Below are positions 18,058 through 27,350 of a DNA stretch of 64,000 nucleotides, piece by piece; positions within the stretch are counted from its first letter, which is position 1; each line of letters starts with the position of its first letter. The notes beneath the pieces are model-generated. The model was given only the letters and a program-made list of their open reading frames with translations. It was not told the DNA's origin and did not search any database. Position numbers and translations under genes: made by a program. The stretch is taken from positions 1 through 64,000 of the forward strand of contig CAYWGH010000026.1 in assembly GCA_964457925.1 (NCBI GenBank), in the 5' to 3' direction. This DNA comes from Coneutiohabitans sp964457925 (lineage in GTDB: Bacteria; Zhuqueibacterota; Zhuqueibacteria; Zhuqueibacterales; Zhuqueibacteraceae).

Positions 18058-18744
18058 ATGCCATTCATGTTTTCAACGATGGATCTGATTTTGTTGGTGC
18101 CGGCCATGCTGTTCGCCTTGTGGGCGCAATGGAAGGTCAAGAGCACGTACAACAAATTCAGCCAGGTGCGCTCGCGCTATGGCCGCAGCGGCGCGGAGGT
18201 GGCAGCCTCATTGCTCAATCGTAACGGCGTGGGCGGCGTGAGTATCGGACGTTCGGAAGGCATGCTGTCAGACTATTATGATCCCACCAAGAAAGAAGTC
18301 CGCCTCTCCGAGCATAATTACGATGGCGATTCGATTGCCGCCTTGAGCGTGGCGGCGCACGAAGTCGGGCACGCGATTCAGCACAAGACGGCTTATGCCC
18401 CGCTGGGCTTCCGCACGACGTTGTTCCCGGTGGCCAATATCGGCTCGATGCTTGCAATGCCGCTGGCCATTGCCGGGTTGTTTATGGGCCTGCCGTTCCT
18501 GCTCAATATTGGCATCGTGCTCTTCGCCGGCGCGGTGTTGTTTCAGCTCGTGACATTGCCGGTGGAGTTCGATGCGAGCCGGCGCGCGCTGGTGCAACTG
18601 CAAAACGGCGGCTATCTTGCCGCGGATGAAATCGCCATGGCCAAGAAGGTTCTGACCGCCGCCGCCCTGACCTACGTTGCCGCTGCCGCGGTGGCCGTGC
18701 TCAATCTCGTCCGGCTGCTGCTGCTGCGCCAAAGCAACGAATGA
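18058..18744 (+). CDS. Neutral zinc metallopeptidase, YugP family
   Basis: Membrane protease of 229 residues. An N-terminal transmembrane helix leads to a cytoplasmic domain with the zinc motif HEVGHAIQH at residues 101-109, then two or three hydrophobic segments and the conserved PVEFDASRRA, typical of YugP/Zn_peptidase_2. ATG 18058 is preferred over the ATG at 18052 because GGAGG (18047-18051) abuts the latter. Substrates are unknown; a membrane quality-control role is possible. It is followed by a bidirectional terminator. Confidence 0.9.
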   Translation: MPFMFSTMDLILLVPAMLFALWAQWKVKSTYNKFSQVRSRYGRSGAEVAASLLNRNGVGGVSIGRSEGMLSDYYDPTKKEVRLSEHNYDGDSIAALSVAAHEVGHAIQHKTAYAPLGFRTTLFPVANIGSMLAMPLAIAGLFMGLPFLLNIGIVLFAGAVLFQLVTLPVEFDASRRALVQLQNGGYLAADEIAMAKKVLTAAALTYVAAAAVAVLNLVRLLLLRQSNE

Positions 18745-18772
18745 GGTTGCGTTTTCGTGATTGACGAAAAAC

Positions 18773-18815
18773 AAAAGGGAGACTGAGTTTTATTCTCGGC
18801 CTCCCTTTTATTTTT
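18773..18815. terminator. Bidirectional terminator
   Basis: AAAAGGGAG and CTCCCTTTT with an inner CTGAG/CTCGG pairing form a strong hairpin, flanked by A-rich sequence on the left and TTTTT on the right. It lies between the convergent protease and SPOR genes and can serve both. Confidence 0.8.
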
Positions 18816-18829
18816 GATCACATCGAGTT

Positions 18830-20182
18830 TTACTGCCGCTCCTCGCTTCTCACCAAAAACTCCTGAATGATGCCCGCTGTTTTCAGGCTGTCGCCCGCGG
18901 CCTGCGCTTTTTCCTGTGAAGGATAGCGCCCCACGCGAATGGCAAACCAGCCCGCCGGCGTTTGCGGCTCGATCAAGCGAACGTCCAATCCCGATGATTT
19001 CAAGTTCTGCACTATGCGATTCGCGCGCAAACGTTCGCGGACCGAACTGACTTGCAGGGAAAAATAGTGTTGCGGCTCTGACACGACGGGCTGCGGCGCA
19101 GACGTTTCCTCTTGTGGGCTGGAAGGCCAGTTAAGGTAAAGCAGCAGCAGCGTCAAAACGCCGGCTGCGGCCAACGCCGGTGCACGATGCCGGCGCAGCA
19201 TGGTGAGCGCTTGCAACATCCATTCATACGCAATCACATACCATTTTTGCGCCTGCTGTTTGAACGTGGCCTGCGGAGCGGGCCTGCCTTCTGTGCGCCA
19301 GCGCGCGATTTCCTCCGGCGGCAACAGGCGGACGCACGCGGCCACCGCCCGCGACAAATCATCATCGCGCTGCGCCAGGCGGTAGTCTTCCTCAAAATGA
19401 AAAAGGGCGCGGCGCACGCGCGGGTCTGCCCCCCATTTTGATTGAAAGGCGCGCACACAACACCAGGCGGCAAAATCGTCTTTGCGGTCGCGGCCCAGAA
19501 TTTTTTCCACACAAAGATCGAGAATCGCCTCGCTCAAGCCGCCGTCGTGGCGAAGATGATTGGCATAAAAGTATTCGGCGCGATAATGCGTGCTGCGGTT
19601 TTCCAAAAAGTGGCGCACAAAAAAATTGGCCAGGGCCTGATCCCCGGGTTTGTAATCGAGCAACTCTTCGGCAATTCCGGCGAGGCCGAGAGTGAGTTGT
19701 GGCTGGCTCAACACGTAGGATTTGAGCGCATAATAGGCTTCTTCCGCCCGCACGCCCTCACGCAACGCCGCCAGCAGTTGCTCGCGCGCATCCGCGTGGT
19801 CGAGATGCTCGGCGTAAAACGGAAAATAGCTGCGGCGCAGCGCCTGCTGGCATTTTTCCTGGTCACGCGGGGCCAACAAACCGCTGTCAAACAGGCGGCG
19901 CAGCAGGGGCAACATTTCACGAACCACGTCGTCGCTCTCGGTGAGCAGCAAGCTTTTGCCGCGCTCCTGTAAAAAATCAAAGCGGCGGCGGCCCAAACTG
20001 GTGAGCGCAAAACTGACGAGAGGGAAGAGCAGCAACGCCGTCACGATTACCAGAAAAACATCGGGGAAATAGATATCTTTGAAAAAAATTTCGTGCAAAA
20101 TCCAGAGCAGGAAAAAAGCAATGGGTGGCAGCAGCAGCGCGCTCCAGAACAGGCGCAGCGTGAACCAGCGAAAAGTGGCCAT
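18830..20182 (-). CDS. Membrane protein with C-terminal SPOR domain
   Basis: A 450-residue protein. Two N-terminal hydrophobic helices (residues about 8-30 and 38-60) are followed by about 230 helical, charged residues, a third membrane segment (PALAAAGVLTLLLLYLNW) and a C-terminal SPOR domain (HYFSLQVSSVRERLRAN to VGRYPSQEKAQAAGDSL). SPOR domains bind denuded glycan strands at division septa, so the C-terminus should be periplasmic. The central domain is unrecognised. A role in septal peptidoglycan or envelope maintenance is inferred from SPOR only. Confidence 0.75.
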   Translation of the reverse strand: MATFRWFTLRLFWSALLLPPIAFFLLWILHEIFFKDIYFPDVFLVIVTALLLFPLVSFALTSLGRRRFDFLQERGKSLLLTESDDVVREMLPLLRRLFDSGLLAPRDQEKCQQALRRSYFPFYAEHLDHADAREQLLAALREGVRAEEAYYALKSYVLSQPQLTLGLAGIAEELLDYKPGDQALANFFVRHFLENRSTHYRAEYFYANHLRHDGGLSEAILDLCVEKILGRDRKDDFAAWCCVRAFQSKWGADPRVRRALFHFEEDYRLAQRDDDLSRAVAACVRLLPPEEIARWRTEGRPAPQATFKQQAQKWYVIAYEWMLQALTMLRRHRAPALAAAGVLTLLLLYLNWPSSPQEETSAPQPVVSEPQHYFSLQVSSVRERLRANRIVQNLKSSGLDVRLIEPQTPAGWFAIRVGRYPSQEKAQAAGDSLKTAGIIQEFLVRSEERQ

Positions 20183-20380
20183 GTCGTTTTGAAACTTATG
20201 CGATTCGTTTTTTACACGTGAAATAAAACTCTGAAAGCTTTACGCCGACAAAATTGAAATTTCACAAAAGGCTTTTCTTGTTTTTGCAGGGTTTCCGCTT
20301 TTGCGAGCGGAGTTTAAAGCTGCTCGAACAGCTTCGCTTTTCAGCCTGCCTGAAAAGCGGTGGAGCCGGTTAAAACAATA

Positions 20381-20488
20381 CTATGTCAGATTCACCGCTG
20401 AGAGGCAGAGTTCGCTGGGAATTTTAATAAATCTTACTCTGCGATCTCCGCGCCACTGCGGTAATTTTTGGAATGTGACACTGTCGAG
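20381..20488 (+). repeat. Dispersed ~110-bp imperfect palindrome, copy 3
   Basis: Starts CTATGTCAGATTCACCGCTG and ends GACACTGTCGAG. Apart from lacking the first few bases and small changes in the loop, it is nearly the same as copy 1. Confidence 0.85.
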
Positions 20489-20504
20489 CTAAACCGCAAA
20501 TAAA

Positions 20505-20553
20505 TGTTAATGTTTTTTTTCGCGTTAATTCGCGCTCATTCGTGGTTACGCTT
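20505..20553 (+). repeat. GCGTTAATTCGCGCTCATTCG-type dispersed sequence
   Basis: The stretch around CGCGTTAATTCGCGCTCATT, then CGTGGTTACG, resembles a short sequence I have met between genes of many unrelated environmental bacteria. That is memory, not a search. It directly follows copy 3 of the palindrome. Confidence 0.35.
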
Positions 20554-20634
20554 TTTTACTTCTGCGTTGCGAGATTGCATCCTCAGTTTGCCTAAAATCC
20601 ATCGTCGTCTTTTGATTAAGAAAAGCGGACGCGA

Positions 20635-21561
20635 TCACGCTTTTTTGTTAATCTCGCCGGGTTCTTCGCGCAGCGTGGGAGGGCGCGAGATGACAGCTTC
20701 TTTTCCGTTGGCTGCCGGCGTTTCACGAAAATCCTGCCAGGCGCTGCCGATTTCAGCCCCGGCCACGAAAATGATGGCGGTGTAATAAATCCACAGCACC
20801 AACACTACCAGCACGCCAAACGATCCATAAATCACATCGAACTTGCCGAGATTGGCGAGATAAAGCCCAAACAGCCATTTGGCGATTTCCCAAAACAACG
20901 CCACCAGCAGGGCCAGCGTCAGGATGATGCGCGTCGGAATTTGCTGTTCGAGCGGCAGTCGATACATGAGAAAAAACATCGCCGAGGAAGCGGAAAAGGC
21001 CAGGGCCATGGCAATGAAGCTGTTGAGTTTTCGAAAATCATAGCTGTGCGCGGCGAGCCATTCGGCCAGCCAATTTTGCAAATCCGTGATGACATACGAG
21101 ATGCCGAGCGAGAGAAACAGCAGCAGGCCGGCCAGCACCACCATGCCGATATCGAACAGCTTGCCGGTAATGAGATTGAATTTCAGCTTGCGGCGAAAGG
21201 TGATTTCGAGCACCGCGCGAATGCCGCCAAACACGCGCGAGGCCGCCAGCAGCAGTGAGATCAAGCCGACCGCGCCGATGATCTTGCGGTCTTTGATGAA
21301 TTGCTGCAAGCCGCTTTGCAGCTCAGTGAGCGTGATGGGCAGCGCGCGCTCGAGAAACGCGAGAATATCCTGATGCGTCTGCTCGGAGGATTCGAGCAAA
21401 TAGCCGGAAATCGAAATCAAGATGAGCAGAAACGGCAGGATGCACAGCATCAAATCGAACGCCAGCCCGGAGGCGAGGAAGGGGCCGTAGTCCCGGTCAA
21501 ACCGGCGGGCGGCTTCGCGCAAAATATTCCAAGCGTATTTGGGTTTCCTCAAAACCAACAT
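20635..21561 (-). CDS. YihY/BrkB family inner-membrane protein
   Basis: About 308 residues with six hydrophobic helices. ASGLAFDLMLCILPFLLILI near the N-terminus and the late GSFGVLVVLVLWIYYTAII match the YihY/virulence factor BrkB family. Often called ribonuclease BN in old annotations, which is wrong for this family; real function is unknown, perhaps transport. ATG 21561 has AGGA nine bases upstream; a TTG at 21600 has GGAGGAAGG at good spacing and would add 13 residues, so the start is uncertain. Confidence 0.88.
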   Translation of the reverse strand: MLVLRKPKYAWNILREAARRFDRDYGPFLASGLAFDLMLCILPFLLILISISGYLLESSEQTHQDILAFLERALPITLTELQSGLQQFIKDRKIIGAVGLISLLLAASRVFGGIRAVLEITFRRKLKFNLITGKLFDIGMVVLAGLLLFLSLGISYVITDLQNWLAEWLAAHSYDFRKLNSFIAMALAFSASSAMFFLMYRLPLEQQIPTRIILTLALLVALFWEIAKWLFGLYLANLGKFDVIYGSFGVLVVLVLWIYYTAIIFVAGAEIGSAWQDFRETPAANGKEAVISRPPTLREEPGEINKKA

Positions 21562-21721
21562 GGCTCGGTTCCTATGCCAGATTTTTAAGCTTTTTTGCAA
21601 TCAGAAGGCCTTCCTCCATCAAACTCATCCGGATGACAAGATACTCATCCAATTCAGCGTAACAGCGCGCCGGCGTTTAACGCAAGGCATATCTCGGCCT
21701 TCTTTCACGGCGCAGTAACCC

Positions 21722-22657
21722 TCACCGCTGGCCGGCGCGCCGGCGGCGCTCCACCTCGGCCAAGTATTCCACGAATAATTCCGGCTCCAAACCCTGCATT
21801 TCCGCGCGCACATCGAAGGCGACTTCGCCTTGCAGTTGTGATTGATCAATGTAAAGGCAAAGCATGAATTGTTGCAGCGCGTCTTTGCGTTCGAGCATGA
21901 GCTTGCCGCCGAGCATTGAGCGGCTGCGTTTGGCAAGGGCGAGCAGAAACGTGTTGCCGGCGGGAATCTCGATGACATTATCCCGCCAGGTATAAAACGG
22001 CCACAAGCCTTTCACCGTGACCTCATCATCGTTTTCGAGCGAGAGGCGGCGTAAAATCTGGCGCAAATTCACGTGTTGCAAAGACAACAAATCCGCTTCG
22101 TGCGCATGCGTGAAGAGCAGGCGTATGTAAGCGAGATCGGCATCTTTCCAGCGCTTGAGCGCGTAGGCCGCGTCGCCGAGATACCCCCAATGCACGGGAC
22201 GCGCCAAGTCGGGATGCGTCGTCACTAGATCAAGCAAATCGCGGTGCGCCTCTTGCCATTGCGCCAGAACCAGATGACACACGCCGCGATGCAAAATCTT
22301 TTCGGTTGCACTGACAAAAAGAGCCTCGGTGAAACGTCCCCCTAGCAGCCGCCGCGCCAGCAATTGGCGCACCTGCATGGCGGTTGCGGCCGGCAAGCTG
22401 CCCGCATGATGGGCCTCGTTGGTAAGATGCCAAAGTTCAGAGACTTTTGTGGCGGGCATTTTGGCGTGCGCACCGGCGTAACGCGCGAACTGACAAATTG
22501 CGGCCAGAACATCGAGATCCGCGAGATAGGGATCGATTTCTCTGGCCACTTCGAGGCTGTCCCAGGCCTGGTCAAATTCAAAAGCTTCAAGCCGGGTTAA
22601 GGCGCGCTCTTTATGCTCGATGGCATTCGAAAAAAGATTGGCTTGCGTTGCAAACAC
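21722..22657 (-). CDS. Hypothetical helical-repeat (TPR-like) protein
   Basis: I do not recognise a specific family. The protein is almost wholly helical, without a signal peptide or membrane segment, and includes TPR-like pairs such as ALTRLEAFEFDQAWDSLEVA and HWGYLGDAAYALKRWKDADL. The C-terminus is highly charged (EVERRRRAGQR). GTG 22657 has GGGGA six bases upstream; a TTG at 22681 is an alternative. It starts about 77 bp downstream of carB on the same strand and is likely co-transcribed, but nothing links it to carbamoyl phosphate. Confidence 0.6.
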   Translation of the reverse strand: MFATQANLFSNAIEHKERALTRLEAFEFDQAWDSLEVAREIDPYLADLDVLAAICQFARYAGAHAKMPATKVSELWHLTNEAHHAGSLPAATAMQVRQLLARRLLGGRFTEALFVSATEKILHRGVCHLVLAQWQEAHRDLLDLVTTHPDLARPVHWGYLGDAAYALKRWKDADLAYIRLLFTHAHEADLLSLQHVNLRQILRRLSLENDDEVTVKGLWPFYTWRDNVIEIPAGNTFLLALAKRSRSMLGGKLMLERKDALQQFMLCLYIDQSQLQGEVAFDVRAEMQGLEPELFVEYLAEVERRRRAGQR

Positions 22658-22734
22658 GTCAGTTCCCCAATTGCCGGTCAACGATCACCGCAAGTGATTT
22701 CATCTTGATTTCCTTGCTTATGGGCTCCTGGACT

Positions 22735-25700
22735 CTACTTGCCGTATTCGTCCCAACTCTTGATGTGCAAATCCTCCAAACGCTTGTGCGTTACGGCATG
22801 CGCGAAACGCTTGGCAAGCTGCACCTCAGTAATCAGAGGAATGGCAAAATCCACCGCCTTCCGGCGAATAATGTAATCGTTGGTCAATTCCTCTTCTTGA
22901 AAATTTTTGGGAATGTTGATCACCAGATCGATTTTGCGCTCGGCGAGATATTCGAGCACATTGGGGCTGACTTTCTCCAGCGGCCAGTGCAGCATTTCGG
23001 TTTCGATGCCGGCTTGGCGCATGAATTCGGCGGTGCCGGCGGTGGCATACAGCTTGATGCCGTGCTCGTACAGCGCACGCGCCGCGGGCACGAATTCCGC
23101 TTTTTGCTCAATCGGACCGGTTGACAACAACACATTCTTCACCGGCAAGCGGTTGCCGACGGAGAGCAACGCTTTCAAAAATGCCTCGTCAAAATCGTCG
23201 CCGAGACAGCCAACTTCGCCGGTCGAGCTCATTTCGACGCCGAGGGTGGGATCGGCGCCGATCAGGCGAGTGAATGAAAATTGCGGCGCTTTCACGCCGA
23301 CATATTCCATATCGAGAAACGACTTGTCGACTTTATCGATGCGTTCGCCCATGATCGCGCGTGTGGCAAGAGCGATGAAATTCAGACGATACACTTTCGA
23401 AACGAACGGAAAGCTGCGCGAGGCGCGCAGGTTGCACTCGATCACCTTCACTTCATTGGCGCGCGCGACGAATTGAATGTTAAAGGGGCCGGTGATCTTC
23501 AGCGCTGCCGCGATTTTACGCGCAATCGTGCGAATGCGGCGAATCGTTTCAATGTATGTGAATTGCGGCGGCAGCACCAGCGTGGCATCGCCGGAGTGCA
23601 CGCCGGCATACTCGATATGTTCGGAAATGGCAAACACAATCAACTCGCCCTCGGCGGCCACCGCGTCGATCTCTATTTCCTTGGCGTTTTCGATATACTT
23701 GCTCAACACGATGGGATGCTCGCGCGAAACCGTCGTGGCTTTGGTGAGAAATTTTTCCAGTTCGGTATCATTGGAGGCCACGGCCATGGCCGAACCGCTT
23801 AACACGTATGACGGCCGCACCACGACGGGATATTGGGCCTTTGCTGCAAATGCTTTAGCCTCGGCGAGCGAGTTCAGCTCGCGCCATTCCGGCTGGTCGA
23901 TGCCCAACTCGTCCAGCAGCTTGGAAAACTTGTGGCGATCCTCCGCCATGTCGATTTGTTGCGGCGAGGTGCCGAGTACATTGATGCCGGCCTGTTGAAA
24001 TTTGAGCGCGAGATTGTTGGGCGTCTGCCCGCCCATTGCGATAATCACGCCGAGCGCTTGTTCTTTTTCATAAATTTCGTAAATCGTCTCGAAGCTCAAT
24101 TCATCAAAATACAGGCGATCACATTCGTCATAATCCGTGCTCACCGTTTCGGGATTATAGTTGATCATGATCGTGCGGTAGCCGAGCTGCTTCAACGTCA
24201 TCACGGTATTGACGCAACACCAGTCGAATTCCACCGAGCTGCCGATGCGATACACGCCCGAGCCGAGCACGATCACCGCATGTTTGCCGCTCGCGGCCAC
24301 ATCGCTCACGCTGCCGTTGTAGGTGAGATAAAGAAAATTCGTCTGCGCCGGATACTCCGCGGCCAGCGTATCGATTTGTTTGATGATGGGCGAGAGGCCG
24401 TAATTCTTGCGCATGCCGCGCACCTCGGCCTCGCCGGCGTCGAGGATTTTGGCGATTTGGCCGTCGGAAAAGCCGGTTTTCTTGGCTTTTTCCAGCGCGC
24501 CGCGCGGGCAAATGCCGCCGGCATAAATTTTAAGATGTTCGGCCACCTCCAAAACATTCTTGATCTTGTAAAGAAACCATTTGTCGATATGCGTCAATTC
24601 ATGGATGCGTTCGACCGTGTAGCCGCGGGCTAGCGCCAGAGGAATGGCAAAAACGCGTTCATCCGTGGGATGGCTCAGTTCCTCCTCAAGATCTCCGAAC
24701 GTAAGATGATCGTTGCCGATCAAGCCGTGCACGCCGATGTCGAGCATGCGCAGCGCTTTTTGCAGGGCTTCCTCAAAGCACCGGCCGATCGCCATGACTT
24801 CGCCCACGGATTTCATGCCCGAGCCGATGCGCTTGGACACTTTGCGGAATTTTTTCAAATCCCAGCGCGGAATCTTCACCACAACGTAATCCAGCGCCGG
24901 CTCGAAGCAGGCCATGGTGGTTTGCGTGATGGAATTCTTGAGATCGACCAGGCTGTAACCGAGCGCAAGCTTCGCGGCCACGAACGCCAGCGGATAACCC
25001 GTGGCCTTGGAGGCGAGCGCCGAGCTGCGCGACAAGCGCGCATTGACTTCGATGACACGATAATCCTCGGAATGCGGATCGAGGGCATATTGAATGTTGC
25101 ATTCCCCCACGATGCCGAGATGGCGAATCGTGCGAATGGCGATTTCGCGCAGTTTATGATATTCCGCATTACTCAACGTTTGGCTGGGCGCGACCACGAT
25201 GCTTTCGCCGGTGTGAATGCCCATGGGATCGAAATTTTCCATATTGCAGACCGTGATGCAATTATCGAAGCGGTCGCGCACCACTTCATATTCGATCTCT
25301 TTCCAGCCTTTGAGATATTCTTCCACCAGGATTTGATCGGTATAGCTCAACGCCTTCTCCGCCAGTTCCGCCACCTCCTGCTCGTTCGTGCAGAGTCCGG
25401 AGCCCAACCCGCCGAGCGCGAACGCAATGCGAATCATGACGGGATAGCCGATTTCCCCCGCCACCCGCACGGCTTCCGCGCGCGAGGTAACCGCCACGCT
25501 GCGCGGCACTTTCACACCGATCTCGCGCAAACGTTCGGCAAACAAATGGCGATCTTCCGTGTCATTGATGGTGGCGATCGAGGTGCCGAGCACGCGCACG
25601 CCGTATTTTTCAAAAACATTCTTGGCGGCCAGCGCCAGGCCGCAATTAAGCGCGGTTTGCCCGCCAAAGCCCAGCAGAATGCCGTCAGGTTTTTCCTTGG

Positions 25701-25929
25701 CGATTACCTGCTCAACGAAATAGGGACTAACGGGCAGAAAATAAACTTTATCGGCGAGGTGCTCGGAGGTTTGAATCGTGGCGATGTTGGGATTGATCAA
25801 AATACTCTGAATGCCTTCTTGCTTCAGCGCTTTGATGGCCTGGCTGCCGGAATAATCAAATTCGCCGGCTTCACCGATTTTCAAAGCGGCACTGCCCAAA
25901 ACAATGACTTTTTGCGGAATCGTTGACAT
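22735..25929 (-). CDS. carB: Carbamoyl-phosphate synthase large subunit
   Basis: Makes carbamoyl phosphate from bicarbonate, glutamine-derived ammonia and two ATP for arginine and pyrimidine synthesis. The 1064 residues give the full arrangement: N-terminal carboxyphosphate ATP-grasp half, oligomerisation domain, second ATP-grasp half from about 555 (VIVLGSGVYRIGSSVEFDWC) and C-terminal MGS-like allosteric domain (VLLSTGPIEQKAEF). The opening motif GSAALKIGEAGEFDYSGSQ differs from the proteobacterial GQACEFDYSGTQ form and resembles the Bacteroidetes form. The small subunit carA is not adjacent. The upstream region has no clear ribosome binding site. Confidence 0.97.
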   Translation of the reverse strand: MSTIPQKVIVLGSAALKIGEAGEFDYSGSQAIKALKQEGIQSILINPNIATIQTSEHLADKVYFLPVSPYFVEQVIAKEKPDGILLGFGGQTALNCGLALAAKNVFEKYGVRVLGTSIATINDTEDRHLFAERLREIGVKVPRSVAVTSRAEAVRVAGEIGYPVMIRIAFALGGLGSGLCTNEQEVAELAEKALSYTDQILVEEYLKGWKEIEYEVVRDRFDNCITVCNMENFDPMGIHTGESIVVAPSQTLSNAEYHKLREIAIRTIRHLGIVGECNIQYALDPHSEDYRVIEVNARLSRSSALASKATGYPLAFVAAKLALGYSLVDLKNSITQTTMACFEPALDYVVVKIPRWDLKKFRKVSKRIGSGMKSVGEVMAIGRCFEEALQKALRMLDIGVHGLIGNDHLTFGDLEEELSHPTDERVFAIPLALARGYTVERIHELTHIDKWFLYKIKNVLEVAEHLKIYAGGICPRGALEKAKKTGFSDGQIAKILDAGEAEVRGMRKNYGLSPIIKQIDTLAAEYPAQTNFLYLTYNGSVSDVAASGKHAVIVLGSGVYRIGSSVEFDWCCVNTVMTLKQLGYRTIMINYNPETVSTDYDECDRLYFDELSFETIYEIYEKEQALGVIIAMGGQTPNNLALKFQQAGINVLGTSPQQIDMAEDRHKFSKLLDELGIDQPEWRELNSLAEAKAFAAKAQYPVVVRPSYVLSGSAMAVASNDTELEKFLTKATTVSREHPIVLSKYIENAKEIEIDAVAAEGELIVFAISEHIEYAGVHSGDATLVLPPQFTYIETIRRIRTIARKIAAALKITGPFNIQFVARANEVKVIECNLRASRSFPFVSKVYRLNFIALATRAIMGERIDKVDKSFLDMEYVGVKAPQFSFTRLIGADPTLGVEMSSTGEVGCLGDDFDEAFLKALLSVGNRLPVKNVLLSTGPIEQKAEFVPAARALYEHGIKLYATAGTAEFMRQAGIETEMLHWPLEKVSPNVLEYLAERKIDLVINIPKNFQEEELTNDYIIRRKAVDFAIPLITEVQLAKRFAHAVTHKRLEDLHIKSWDEYGK

Positions 25930-26065
25930 TGAATCGTTGGGTTTTAATGGTGAACAAATCGCATCTAATCAAAAATCACGCGCAAGTTGAATTCAAAAAA
26001 AAACTCAATCAGACAAGTGCAACAATAATACTCGTTGCGCATAAAAGCAAGTCGCAGTATTGAAT

Positions 26066-26094
26066 TTGCAAAACATTGCGCAAAAGATTATATT
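26066..26094 (+). promoter_or_regulatory. Sigma70-like promoter of the M20 amidohydrolase gene
   Basis: TTGCAA (26066-26071), a 17-bp spacer and TATATT (26089-26094) precede the ATG at 26118. A start near 26101 leaves a very short leader. It lies in the divergent region shared with carB. Confidence 0.55.
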
Positions 26095-26117
26095 GCGGCG
26101 CAAAAAGCGATGGATTC

Positions 26118-27290
26118 ATGAAAACAAAAATTGCGCATCTTACACAAAAGAACCTTTCTGAAGTTATCCGCGCACGCCGGCACTTGCATCAACATCCCGA
26201 GTTGAGCTGGCGCGAGCGCGAGACCAGCCAATTCATTCGTCAGTGGCTGGAGAAATCCGGCATTGAGTTTCGTGTGGCGAAGGATTTTTACGCCACCATC
26301 GGCATTATTCGCGGGCACAAGCCCGGGCCGGTGGCGGGTTTGCGTGCAGACATTGATGCCTTGCCGATTGTGGAAAAAAGCGCTGTGCCGCATTGCTCGC
26401 AAAATGAGGGCGTGATGCATGCGTGCGGCCACGACGGCCACACCGCCACGCTGCTCGGCGCTGCGCAGGTGTTGGCGCAATTGCGCGAGGAGATTGCCGG
26501 CACGATTGTGTGCGTGTTTCAGCCGGCAGAGGAAGACGGCGGCGGCGGACGCAAGCTGCTCGCCTCCGGCTTGCTCGATGATCTCGGCATTCAAGCGTTT
26601 TTTGGATTGCATGCCTGGCCCTACCTGCCGGTGGGCGTCATCGGCGTGCGTTATGGCGCGATGATGGCGGCCATTGATGATTTCAAAATCATCGTGCATG
26701 GCAAATCCGGGCACGCGGCGCATCCCATGACGGCGATCGATCCGGTATGGATTTCAGCGCAGATCATCAATGCGGTGCAAAGCCTGGTCACGCGCGAGCG
26801 CCACGGCGCCGATCCCGTGGTGATCAGCATTGCCACGATACACGGAGGCTCGGCGGATAATGTTATTCCGGCGCAAGTTGAAATGACGGGCACGATGCGC
26901 ACGCTGCAACCGGAAACGCGCGACCGCATGAATCATCGGCTGGTCGAGCTGGTTAAAGGCGTTGCGCAAACCTTTGGCGGTTCCGCGGAGGTTGAGATCG
27001 AAGCCGGCTATCCCTCGTTGATCAATTCCGATCGCATGGTGCAGCTTGTCGCCAAAACTGCGACTGCGCTCGCCGGCGCAAAAAACGTCGTCGAACTGGC
27101 GGAGCCGAGCATGGGCGGGGAAGATTTTGCGTACTATTTGCAAAAATATCCCGGCGCCTTCTTTCGCCTCGGCGTCGGGCCCCGGCCTTCGCTGCACGCG
27201 GACACGTTTGATTTCAACGATGACGCGCTCGAACTCGGCGTGCAGATGATGGCAAACGTTGCCATGAATTGTTTGCAGGAGATGCCCTGA
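26118..27290 (+). CDS. M20 family amidohydrolase (N-acyl amino acid / hippurate hydrolase-like)
   Basis: Zinc-dependent hydrolase of 390 residues. It has RRHLHQHPELSWRE at the start, the metal motif MHACGHDGHTA, the catalytic glutamates in QPAEEDGGGG, and the late SMGGEDFAYY metal ligand; the dimerisation domain lies between (about residues 185-300). It hydrolyses the amide bond of N-acylated amino acids, or related compounds such as indole-acetyl conjugates. ATG 26118 is preferred: a TTG at 26076 would overlap the predicted promoter. No signal peptide, so cytoplasmic. Confidence 0.92.
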   Translation: MKTKIAHLTQKNLSEVIRARRHLHQHPELSWRERETSQFIRQWLEKSGIEFRVAKDFYATIGIIRGHKPGPVAGLRADIDALPIVEKSAVPHCSQNEGVMHACGHDGHTATLLGAAQVLAQLREEIAGTIVCVFQPAEEDGGGGRKLLASGLLDDLGIQAFFGLHAWPYLPVGVIGVRYGAMMAAIDDFKIIVHGKSGHAAHPMTAIDPVWISAQIINAVQSLVTRERHGADPVVISIATIHGGSADNVIPAQVEMTGTMRTLQPETRDRMNHRLVELVKGVAQTFGGSAEVEIEAGYPSLINSDRMVQLVAKTATALAGAKNVVELAEPSMGGEDFAYYLQKYPGAFFRLGVGPRPSLHADTFDFNDDALELGVQMMANVAMNCLQEMP

Positions 27291-27350
27291 CCCATGTTTT
27301 TGGTTCTGATACCGGCGCAAAAAAATTATTCCAAAATATTTCAGGTATGA

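Larger units (their letters stand above)
20183..20634 (+). other. Intergenic region packed with repeats
   Basis: This 452-bp spacer between two leftward genes holds a hairpin-rich segment (20245-20372) related to those at 15591 and 31586, copy 3 of the dispersed palindrome (20381-20488) and a GCGTTAATTCGCG-type repeat (20505-20553). No gene is supported. Confidence 0.6.

Noticed and set aside
20635..21561. Ribonuclease BN
   Set aside because: This is an old mislabel of YihY-type membrane proteins; there is no nuclease motif in the sequence.
24670..25926. Long plus-strand frame opposite carB
   Set aside because: carB is certain over the same bases, and the opposite translation is His/Arg/Ala-rich without domains. 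The same holds for long opposite frames at 36804-38426, 45946-47214, 50061-51671 and 62521-63774.
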